A stretch of 6,263 nt of DNA. Source: an uncultured Collinsella sp. (GTDB taxonomy: Bacteria > Actinomycetota > Coriobacteriia > Coriobacteriales > Coriobacteriaceae). The stretch is taken from assembly GCA_958419975.1 (NCBI GenBank), contig CATZIG010000118.1, positions 1 through 6,263 of the forward strand, given 5' to 3'. The translations under genes and the position numbers were made by a program. The notes below the pieces were generated by a model, which did no database searches, had not been told where the DNA came from, and saw only the letters and a program-made list of their open reading frames with translations. Shown one piece after another: positions 1 to 5,467 of the stretch (the first letter of the stretch is position 1; every line of letters starts with the position of its first letter).

Positions 1-767
1 ATTACGGCTCTTATGCGCTCGAGGCTGCGCTGTTTGGCTCGCTTGGCCTGCTTGTCATGGCTATGGTTGCCACGGCGGTCTTGGGGGTCTTCTTTAAGAT
101 GTTCGCCGACATTGCCGTGATGCACTTTGCGGTGACCGGTCGCGTCGAGAGCGCGTTTTCGCTCGATAAGGTTTGGGCGGCCTTTAAGAACAACAAGACC
201 AAGCTGTTCTGCGCTTCGTTCCTTCCCGAGTTTTTGACGGGCCTGGTCGCCAACGTTGTCACATGGATCTTGACGGTTGCCTTTGGCGCCATTGCCTCTG
301 TCGGTATGTATAGCTACTACTATCGTCCTACGGGTATTGAGGCGATTGTTACCGGCGGTGGCATCACGCTTGTGCTGTTCCTGGTGCTGGTCGCTTTTGT
401 CACCGTATTTCTTACGGTCTTTGGCAAGATGCTCAAGCACCGTGCCGTTGGCTATTGGGCCGCACGTTATGCAAGTGAGTGGGCCGACGAGGACAAGGAC
501 GACGTTCTGACTTTTGTATTGCCCTTCGAGAAGAAGTCCACCCCTTCGGGTTACGGTGCTCCGGATGCTTCGCCGGCACCTGCACCCGCTCCCGCGACCG
601 AGCCTGAGCCGGCGCCCGAGCCTGAGACGGCATCTGAGTCCGAGCCTGCACCTGAGCCTGAGCCTGAGCCGGCACCTGCACCTGAGCCGGCACCTGCACC
701 TGAGCCGGCACCTGCACCTGAGCCGGCGTCCGAGCCAAGCTCCGACGAGGAGCCTCAGGACGAGTAG
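1..767 (+). CDS. DUF4013-like integral membrane protein with Pro/Glu/Ala tail (5' end cut by window)
   Basis: The reading frame is open from the left edge (first full codon at 3) to a TAG at 765-767, so the true start lies outside the window and 254 residues are visible. Three hydrophobic stretches appear at about visible residues 8-33, 75-102 and 114-140. The segment after the first one (MHFAVTGRVESAFSLDKVW, then a short basic stretch and a long hydrophobic run) resembles DUF4013 membrane proteins, a family of unknown function; this is from recall. After the last helix a soluble part (AARYASEWADEDKDD) leads into about 65 residues made almost only of Pro, Ala, Glu and Ser, ending in an acidic SSDEEPQDE. 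Such a tail is probably disordered; which side of the membrane it faces cannot be told. The gene converges on the M20 hydrolase gene and shares a terminator with it. The coding call is secure and the family assignment is moderate. Confidence 0.75.
   Translation, partial: YGSYALEAALFGSLGLLVMAMVATAVLGVFFKMFADIAVMHFAVTGRVESAFSLDKVWAAFKNNKTKLFCASFLPEFLTGLVANVVTWILTVAFGAIASVGMYSYYYRPTGIEAIVTGGGITLVLFLVLVAFVTVFLTVFGKMLKHRAVGYWAARYASEWADEDKDDVLTFVLPFEKKSTPSGYGAPDASPAPAPAPATEPEPAPEPETASESEPAPEPEPEPAPAPEPAPAPEPAPAPEPASEPSSDEEPQDE
663..727 (+). repeat. 18-bp in-frame tandem repeat, about 3.6 copies
   Basis: The unit CCTGAGCCGGCACCTGCA is repeated perfectly at 663-680, 681-698 and 699-716, with a partial fourth copy at 717-727. 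It encodes the hexapeptide PEPAPA in the tail of the membrane protein. Degenerate relatives of the unit (CCTGAGCC, CCGGCACC) extend upstream to about 570. Because the unit is a multiple of three, copy-number change would lengthen or shorten the tail without a frameshift. Confidence 0.9.
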
Positions 768-817
768 CCACGCCGCCTGCTATTTGGGGACGGGGTAGAA
801 ATAGCGCTTGAAGAATG

Positions 818-853
818 AGCGGGGGCGGACGTGTCGAAACGTCCGCCCCCGCT
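818..853. terminator. Shared bidirectional intrinsic terminator
   Basis: A perfect 14-bp GC-rich stem (818-831 paired with 840-853) encloses an 8-nt loop. It lies in the 122-bp gap between two convergent genes. On the plus strand it is followed by a modest T-rich run (TTGCTTTAA). On the minus strand it is followed by CATTCTTC. The stem is strong but both U-tracts are imperfect. From its position it likely ends both the DUF4013-like gene and the M20 hydrolase gene. Confidence 0.75.
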
Positions 854-889
854 TTGCTTTAATCAGGCTGTTATGGATGGGTGTGACGA

Positions 890-2353
890 CTACTCGTCGC
901 GCTTTTCCTCGCGGCGTGCAGCAGCGCGTGCGTCATGGATGCCCTTGATCGCGGCATGGCGAGCCGTTCGGGCATCATGGATGGCGTCGCGAGCCTCGGC
1001 GGTCGTCGCCTTGGCAGAGCGCAACTTGGCGGCCAGATCGGGGTTGGTTTCGGCGACCGCGGTAATCGCGGGGCCGTCGAGCTCCTCTTGCGTGGGCTCG
1101 GCCAAAAAGTCGATAGCATACTGGGCGGCCACCATGGAGCCCTTTGCCAGCACGGTCTCGTCAATCTTGTAAAAGCAGGAATGCTGGGCGTACGTGGCGC
1201 CAATCTTGGGGTTGCGCGTACCTACAAAGGCGAGCACGCCCGGTACGCGGCGCAGGTACTCCGAAAAATCCTCGCCCGAAAGCGTGCCGCGGTAATGGCC
1301 TTGACCGGTGGGGCCCAGGCATTTGATTACAGCCTGACGGCAGCGCTCGCTCGAGGCGACCTCGTTTTCGACCTTGTAGTTGGCGATGGTGTAGTCAGTG
1401 AGCTCTGCCTCGGCGCCCAGAGCTGCCGCGGTATGCTCCACGATGCGGCGCATAAGCTCCGGCATTTCCTCGTGGGTCGAATCTCCGTAGGTGCGCACCG
1501 TGCCGGCGAGGTAGGCCGTGCCGGCGATAACGTTGCGCGCGGTGCCGCCGTGCAGCTCGCCGACGGTGATGACAGCCGGCTCATAGGGGCTGATCTCGCG
1601 CGAGACGATGGTCTGCAGGGCGTTGACGATCTCGGCGGCAACCATAACGGCGTCGTGGCCGCGTTGGGGCATGGCGCCATGGCACGAGGTGCCGCGGACA
1701 TCAATGCGGAACCAGTCGGTATTGGCCATGCGCGGGCCGGGCTCGCAGCTTACGGTGCCGGCGTCGACCTCACTCCAGATGTGCGCGGCGTAGGCGCCAT
1801 CGACGCCGTCGAGCACACCCGTGCCGATCATGAGCTTGGCGCCCTGGCCGTTTTCCTCGCTGGGCTGGAAGACGATGCGGACCTCGCCGTGGATGTCGTC
1901 GGTCATATGGCGCAGGATTTGCAGTGTGCCGAGCATCATGGCGATGTGGCAGTCATGGCCGCAGGCGTGCATGCAGCCCTCGTTGACGCTGGCGAACTCC
2001 TCGCTGGTCTGCTCGGTGACGGGCAGGGCGTCGATGTCGGCGCGCAGCAGGATACGGCGGCGCGGCGTGCCGTCCTCGCGGTAGGCATCCGGCGCGGTAC
2101 CGCGAAGCGTTGCCACCAAGCCGGTCTTGAGCGGACGCTCGTAGGGGATATTCATGGCGTCGAGCTGGTTGGCGATGTCGGAGGTCGTGCGCTCCTCGGC
2201 AAGGCTCAGCTCCGGGTGCTTATGGAAGTGCCGGCGCTGTTTGATGATATATGGTTCAAATTCGGTAGCGATATCTTTGATGGCTGCGGTGACGTCGTCA
2301 GCCGCGCGAGCCTCGGTCGCCGCCATAATCTGCTGTGCCTTGGTCTTCGTCAT
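890..2353 (-). CDS. M20D-family metallo-amidohydrolase (N-acyl amino acid / aminoacylase-like)
   Basis: The 487-residue product matches the M20D hydrolases, which cleave the amide bond of N-acylated amino acids such as hippurate, indole-acetyl-amino acids or N-acetyl-diaminopimelate. Visible motifs are RRHFHKHPELS (40-50), LLRADIDALP (102-111), HACGHD (129-134, with metal ligands C131 and H133), QPSEEN (163-168, catalytic and ligand Glu 167/168), AHIW (190-193, ligand H191), the dimerisation-type segment GTSCHGAMPQ (221-230), SGEDF (359-363) and the last ligand H391. No signal peptide is seen, so it is cytoplasmic. The start at 2353 is preferred because AAGGAG lies 10 nt upstream; the frame stays open further upstream but that stretch looks non-coding. 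The protein is longer than the usual 390-400 residues: about 35 residues precede the core, and after about residue 430 there is an Ala/Arg/Lys/Glu-rich helical tail with a repeated IHDAR. The exact substrate cannot be read. Confidence 0.92.
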   Translation of the reverse strand: MTKTKAQQIMAATEARAADDVTAAIKDIATEFEPYIIKQRRHFHKHPELSLAEERTTSDIANQLDAMNIPYERPLKTGLVATLRGTAPDAYREDGTPRRRILLRADIDALPVTEQTSEEFASVNEGCMHACGHDCHIAMMLGTLQILRHMTDDIHGEVRIVFQPSEENGQGAKLMIGTGVLDGVDGAYAAHIWSEVDAGTVSCEPGPRMANTDWFRIDVRGTSCHGAMPQRGHDAVMVAAEIVNALQTIVSREISPYEPAVITVGELHGGTARNVIAGTAYLAGTVRTYGDSTHEEMPELMRRIVEHTAAALGAEAELTDYTIANYKVENEVASSERCRQAVIKCLGPTGQGHYRGTLSGEDFSEYLRRVPGVLAFVGTRNPKIGATYAQHSCFYKIDETVLAKGSMVAAQYAIDFLAEPTQEELDGPAITAVAETNPDLAAKLRSAKATTAEARDAIHDARTARHAAIKGIHDARAAARREEKRDE

Positions 2354-2363
2354 GGTCGATTTG

Positions 2364-2369
2364 CTCCTT
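2364..2369 (-). promoter_or_regulatory. Ribosome binding site of the M20 hydrolase
   Basis: Read on the minus strand this is AAGGAG, 10 nt before the ATG at 2351-2353. It decides the start against the longer open frame that reaches back to 2482. Confidence 0.75.
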
Positions 2370-2404
2370 GCTGGGTTGATCGCAAAATCGTACAGGCTCT
2401 CTCC

Positions 2405-2433
2405 AGTATGCCACCTGCCGCTAGGGCTGGTAA
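2405..2433 (-). promoter_or_regulatory. Candidate sigma-70-type promoter for the M20 hydrolase
   Basis: On the minus strand a -35-like TTACCA (2428-2433) and a -10-like CATACT (2405-2410) are separated by exactly 17 nt. Each matches the consensus at 4 of 6 positions. The predicted start site is about 45 nt before the start codon. The match is weak and rests on spacing and position. Confidence 0.3.
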
Positions 2434-2520
2434 AGTTGCCGTTTGCCGCTTGGGGTTTTGTTACAAGGGCGGGGGAGTACACTCGGGGGTGTTGATTTCC
2501 TGCCAGAGATGGGGATGCCC

Positions 2521-4158
2521 ATGCAACATATCGATCGGATTATCCGCTCCAAGAACGTCTTTACCGCGCAAGACGGCATCGATACCGCCCGCGAGCTGGC
2601 GATTGCCATCGCAGGCGACCGTATCGTCGCAGTCGGTGCGCCCGATGACGTGATTGCCGCCGCGCCTGCCGCCACGCCGGTTATCGACTACGGCGAGCAG
2701 TTTGTCTGCCCCGGTTTCCATGACGCTCATCTGCACTTCTTCCATACCTCGGTCGGTTCCTCGCCGTACATGCTCATGGATATGGGCACGTCCGAGGCGG
2801 CGCTGGTGCAACATGCGCTCGAGTTTTCCCAGGATCTGCCTAGTGACGCTTGGGTTGTGACGCAGGGCTGGCGCGATTACCGTTGGGATCCGCCCGAGCA
2901 TCCTACCAAGGCGTCGCTCGATGCGGCATTCCCCGATCGTCCCTGCGTTATGTATTCGGGTGACGGGCACACGCTGTGGCTCAACACCCGCGCACTCGAT
3001 GCACTCGGCGTCACGCGCGACAGCGAGCCACCAGCGGGCGGTAGCTACGACAAGGACGCAAACGGCGAGCTCACGGGTATTGCTCACGAGGCGGCTGCCA
3101 TGCAGCTGCTACCGCGCTGCCTTGAGTGGCTGGGCGAGGATCGCATCGCAAGCGCTTACGCCGATCAAATGAGGCGGATGGCCGAGCAGGGCATCACCTC
3201 GATATGCGATATGTCGCTCATGCCCATGCCGGGCTGCGATTTTATCCGCGACGACGTCTATGACAAGCTGCAGGCAGCCGGCAAGTTGGGCATCCGAGCC
3301 CATCTGTTCCCCACGCTGCTGGATGACCAGTCGCGCCTGGAAGAGCTGCAGGCACGTTACGCGAACAACGCGCTGCTCTCGGCGCCAGGCTTTAAGCAGT
3401 TCTTCGACGGTGTGTCGAGCGAACACACGGCCTATCTCACCGAGCCCTATACCAACCCGCGCTTCCCGGGCGATCAGGGCCGTCTGACGGTTCCGGCTGA
3501 GCGCATGCGCAAACTGGTTCTGGCGGCCGCGGAGCGCGGTCACACCGTGCGCATCCACGCCATTGGTGACGGTGCGATTCATGCCGCGCTGGATATCTTC
3601 GAGGAGGCCGCCGACCTGTACGGCCTGCCCCAGCACGGCCATAACACGCTCGAGCACCTGGAGAACCTCTTGCCCGAGGACATCGATCGTCTACGCAAGC
3701 TTAACGTCGTTGCCTCGAGCCAGCCCTGTCACATTACACTCGACCCGGGCGGCCCCGAGCGCGATCTGGGCCTGGAACGCAGCCGCATCATGTGGCCGTT
3801 TGCGACCTATAAACAGCGCGGCATCCGCCAAGCCTTCGGCACCGATAGCCCCATCACAGCTGTTACAAGCATGAACGTGCTCTACACGGCTATCACGCGC
3901 CAGGATCCCAAAAGCCACTGGCCCGAGGGCGGCTGGTTACCGAGCGAGCGCATCGATGCAGCAACAGCCCTGCGCAACTACACCCTGGGCAGCGCCTATG
4001 CAGCGGGCGACGAGCAAAACCTCGGCAGCTTGGAGCCCGGCAAGTATGCCGACCTGGTAGTCCTGGACCAAAACCCGCTCACCATCGACCCCCAAGAACT
4101 CCAAGCCACCAAGGTTCAGGCCACCTACCTGGCAGGTAACTTGATTTACGAGCGCTAA
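2521..4158 (+). CDS. YtcJ-like amidohydrolase (Amidohydro_3 family)
   Basis: The 545-residue product has the layout of YtcJ-type enzymes in the amidohydrolase superfamily: an N-terminal beta-sandwich strand set (DRIIRSKNVFTAQDG), a metal-binding TIM barrel, and a C-terminal return to the sandwich (GKYADLVVLDQNPL). Visible metal-site motifs are GFHDAHLHF (65-73, H70 and H72), FKQFFDG (291-297, with K292 in the place of the usual bridging lysine), IHAIGDGAI (345-353, H346), LEHLENL (377-383, H379) and GTDSP (440-444, D442). The family hydrolyses cyclic or linear amide and formamide bonds, but substrates vary widely and none can be named here. No signal peptide is seen. Three in-frame ATGs (2509, 2515, 2521) are possible starts; 2521 gives the family's usual N-terminus, but no strong ribosome site decides between them. 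It is transcribed divergently from the M20 hydrolase and closed by its own terminator. Confidence 0.92.
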   Translation: MQHIDRIIRSKNVFTAQDGIDTARELAIAIAGDRIVAVGAPDDVIAAAPAATPVIDYGEQFVCPGFHDAHLHFFHTSVGSSPYMLMDMGTSEAALVQHALEFSQDLPSDAWVVTQGWRDYRWDPPEHPTKASLDAAFPDRPCVMYSGDGHTLWLNTRALDALGVTRDSEPPAGGSYDKDANGELTGIAHEAAAMQLLPRCLEWLGEDRIASAYADQMRRMAEQGITSICDMSLMPMPGCDFIRDDVYDKLQAAGKLGIRAHLFPTLLDDQSRLEELQARYANNALLSAPGFKQFFDGVSSEHTAYLTEPYTNPRFPGDQGRLTVPAERMRKLVLAAAERGHTVRIHAIGDGAIHAALDIFEEAADLYGLPQHGHNTLEHLENLLPEDIDRLRKLNVVASSQPCHITLDPGGPERDLGLERSRIMWPFATYKQRGIRQAFGTDSPITAVTSMNVLYTAITRQDPKSHWPEGGWLPSERIDAATALRNYTLGSAYAAGDEQNLGSLEPGKYADLVVLDQNPLTIDPQELQATKVQATYLAGNLIYER

Positions 4159-4177
4159 GTATTCATGCCGTACCGTT

Positions 4178-4232
4178 AAGCGCGGCTCGGGCAGCCTATT
4201 TTGGGATAGCACTCGAGCCGCGTTTGCGTTTT
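4178..4232 (+). terminator. Intrinsic terminator of the YtcJ-like gene
   Basis: A stem of 12 pairs (4178-4189 with 4214-4225, one G-T) contains the uninterrupted core CGCGGCTCG / CGAGCCGCG. The loop of about 24 nt can form a smaller inner stem (GCCTAT / ATAGC, one bulge). TTTGCGTTTT follows directly. It starts 20 nt after the stop codon, the expected place for termination. Confidence 0.75.
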
Positions 4233-4711
4233 GGTGGGGATCCGCCATGAGCGTCCCTGCTCTGTTGGATTTGGGTGCGGGGCGGAGGTGCTGCTGCCCC
4301 GCGCTCAATTTGTACACCAGCAATGCTATCTCTTGGTGTTTTGCATACTTCCCATTACAGATCGCATAAAAAGGCTGGGATGTCCTTTCTGATCCTGATG
4401 TACCCCCGCCCGTGCCGTGCAAAAAACGGAGTATTCAGCACCGCGAGCTCTGCCGGTGCCGCTGCGGCTGAGTAACGTTGCGGAGATTGACGTCATTTTG
4501 GGGTCCGGCGCGGCGCGAAGCATGCCTTTTTGTCCTGGCGGGGTTTGCCTGCCGACTCAAATCGCCGGTCGAAGGCGTCCTTGGGACCAATATGGTGTGT
4601 CCGGCGTGTATGCAGCCGTCCTGGCTTGCTGAATACTCCCAAAAATGCACGGCGCTCCCCAGGGGACCCGTGCGCGCGGCGAAAACCATGCCCATGTCGT
4701 TATCCGCATCG
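4233..4711. other. Non-coding stretch without a credible gene
   Basis: Several short open frames occur on both strands here (the longest about 95 codons), but they overlap one another, mostly lack ribosome binding sites and show no recognisable domain. I see no tRNA, rRNA or transposase remnant. Its only clear structure is the interrupted inverted repeat at 4414-4653. A small GC-rich stem (4277-4283 with 4296-4302, 12-nt loop) lies near the left end and is of uncertain meaning. Base composition is less even than in the neighbouring genes, with scattered A- and T-tracts. Confidence 0.6.
4414..4653. repeat. Interrupted inverted repeat with 27-nt arms, 186 bp apart
   Basis: The left arm (4414-4440) and the reverse complement of the right arm (4627-4653) agree at 21 of 27 positions. 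They share GCCGTGCA at the outer end and GGAGTATTCAGCA at the inner end. The only differences are six consecutive bases in between, AAAAAC on the left and TTTTTG in the reverse-complemented right arm. Both arms therefore carry an A-tract on the plus strand. Folded, the arms would form an 8-bp stem, a 6x6 internal loop and a 13-bp stem. The 186 bp between the arms shows no clear further pairing or gene. Confidence 0.8.
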
Positions 4712-4714
4712 CCA

Positions 4715-4954
4715 TTTTGCTGCACTGACTTTTCTGAATGCCGGGACCGAATTAGTTAACCTGCCTCCCGTGTGGCTCCGGAGGGGCGGGGCATAAGGTT
4801 TATCGCGAGTTCCGCACGAGCCGAAGGCCACTTAATGTGGCCTTCGTGCGAGCAGGACTGCCCGAGCAGGAAACCTTATGCCCCGCCCCTCCGGAGCCAC
4901 ACGGGAGCCACCGCTAAGTTATCCCCCGGCATTCAGAAAATCTAAGTGCCAAAA
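4715..4954. repeat. Giant multi-segment hairpin, MITE-like or structured RNA element
   Basis: Nested arms pair in register. A perfect 37-bp stem joins 4765-4801 with 4871-4907. Outside it, after unpaired segments of 19 and 17 nt, a perfect 16-bp stem joins 4730-4745 with 4925-4940. Further out GCACT (4722-4726) meets AGTGC (4945-4949), and TTTT (4715-4718) can meet an A-tract (4951-4954). At the apex CGCAC (4813-4817) pairs with GTGCG (4846-4850) and GAAGGCCAC (4823-4831) with GTGGCCTTC (4837-4845) around a TTAAT loop, with a 5-nt bulge on the left. No gene lies inside. I could not find a convincing target-site duplication. It resembles non-autonomous mobile or ERIC-like elements in form only. 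Confidence 0.9.
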
Positions 4955-4960
4955 AATAAG

Positions 4961-5050
4961 ATTTTTTGACTCCGTGTTGTATAACCCGCCATTCGTGGGT
5001 ACCATTCAACGCGTACGCAAACAAAAAGGGTTAATTCGCGTGGTATAACC
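4961..5050 (+). promoter_or_regulatory. groES promoter region with two TATAACC boxes
   Basis: The identical octamer GTATAACC occurs at 4979-4986 and 5043-5050, 64 bp apart, each in a similar context (CGTGTTGTATAACCCGC and CGTGGTATAACCGCG). The second copy reads TGGTATAAC, an extended -10 pattern, and would start a transcript with a leader of about 20 nt before groES; no good -35 lies upstream of it. TTGACT at 4966-4971 resembles a -35 but is only 8 nt from the first box, so it does not form a normal promoter with it. GGTTA (5029-5033) and TAACC (5046-5050) also form an inverted repeat across the second box. No CIRCE or HAIR operator is visible. Confidence 0.45.
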
Positions 5051-5061
5051 GCGCGGCCCAA

Positions 5062-5069
5062 AAAGGAGG
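5062..5069 (+). promoter_or_regulatory. Strong ribosome binding site of groES
   Basis: AAAGGAGG stands 8 nt before the ATG at 5078. It is a near-perfect complement to the 3' end of 16S rRNA and fits a highly expressed chaperonin gene. Confidence 0.85.
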
Positions 5070-5077
5070 AGACAAGC

Positions 5078-5371
5078 ATGTCGTCTTTGAAGCCGCTTGC
5101 AGATCGTGTTCTGGTCAAGCCCGACGAGGCCGAGCAGAAGACCGCTTCTGGTCTGTATATCGCCAGCAACGCTCAGGAGAAGCCGCAGCGCGGCACCATC
5201 GTTGCCGTTGGCGCCGGCAAGGTCAACGACAAGGGTGAGCGCATCCCCATGGACGTCAAGGTCGGTGACGTTGTCATCTACGGTAAGTTCGGTGGCAACG
5301 AGGTCAAGGTCGACGGCGAGAAGTATCTGCTGATGCGCGCCGACGACATCTACGCTGTCGTTGAGGCCTAG
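5078..5371 (+). CDS. groES: Co-chaperonin GroES (Hsp10)
   Basis: The 97-residue protein is full length for the family. GroES forms a seven-membered ring that caps GroEL and encloses unfolded protein during the ATP-driven folding cycle in the cytoplasm. The sequence shows the typical start (LKPLADRVLVKPDEAE, 4-19), the mobile loop at about 17-34 whose hydrophobic GLYI (25-28) takes the place of the usual GIVL that binds GroEL, EKPQRGTIVAVG (34-45), the roof-loop region, and KVGDVVIYGKFGGNEVK (61-77) followed by YLLMRADDIYAVVE. The start is fixed by the strong ribosome site. groEL follows 96 nt downstream on the same strand, so the two are almost certainly one operon. Confidence 0.98.
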   Translation: MSSLKPLADRVLVKPDEAEQKTASGLYIASNAQEKPQRGTIVAVGAGKVNDKGERIPMDVKVGDVVIYGKFGGNEVKVDGEKYLLMRADDIYAVVEA

Positions 5372-5401
5372 TCTCGTCAGAATCTCTGATTCGTCTTTGA
5401 A

Positions 5402-5441
5402 CGCGCCCGCCGCATAGGACTCGGAAGCGGCGGCGCGAGTC
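5402..5441 (+). other. GC-rich hairpin in the groES-groEL spacer
   Basis: The arms 5402-5413 and 5427-5437 form an 11-bp stem with one bulged C around a 13-nt loop. A competing 6-bp stem, GACTCG (5418-5423) with CGAGTC (5436-5441), uses overlapping bases and is followed by the T-rich ACATTTCTTTT. The main hairpin lacks an adjacent U-tract, so it is more likely a partial attenuator, processing site or mRNA-stability element than a full terminator. Its role is inferred. Confidence 0.5.
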
Positions 5442-5467
5442 ACATTTCTTTTGGAGGATTACCTACC

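Noticed and set aside
2354..2482. A 43-residue N-terminal extension of the M20 hydrolase
   Set aside because: The frame is open, but the ATG at 2353 has a good ribosome site. The extra residues look like translated intergenic DNA and contain the candidate promoter.
935..2653. A 572-codon open frame on the plus strand opposite the M20 hydrolase
   Set aside because: It is an antisense shadow caused by GC-rich codon use. The minus-strand frame carries all M20 metal-ligand motifs, while this one shows only Gly/Ala/Asp/Val-rich sequence without a domain, and it runs on into the YtcJ-like gene.
4435..4725. A 96-codon minus-strand frame in the gap before groES
   Set aside because: It starts with GTG, lacks a ribosome site, spans both ends of the 186-bp interval and the right arm of the 4414-4653 inverted repeat, and shows no recognisable domain. 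Overlapping frames of similar length exist on the other strand.
4478..4759. A 93-codon plus-strand frame with several cysteines
   Set aside because: It runs into the outer arm of the giant hairpin and has no credible ribosome site or domain. The cysteines are not in a regular zinc-binding spacing.
4722..4949. GCACT / AGTGC in the outer arms as a split CIRCE operator
   Set aside because: CIRCE needs nine-base arms TTAGCACTC and GAGTGCTAA only 9 nt apart. Here only five bases match and they are over 200 bp apart.
4715..4954. A CRISPR array or attachment site as explanation for the repeats before groES
   Set aside because: The repeats are inverted and not direct with regular spacers, and no tRNA gene or integrase lies near.
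4966..4985. TTGACT and TATAAC as a standard sigma-70 promoter
   Set aside because: The spacing is only 8 nt, far from the required 16-18, so the two hexamers cannot act together as a normal promoter.
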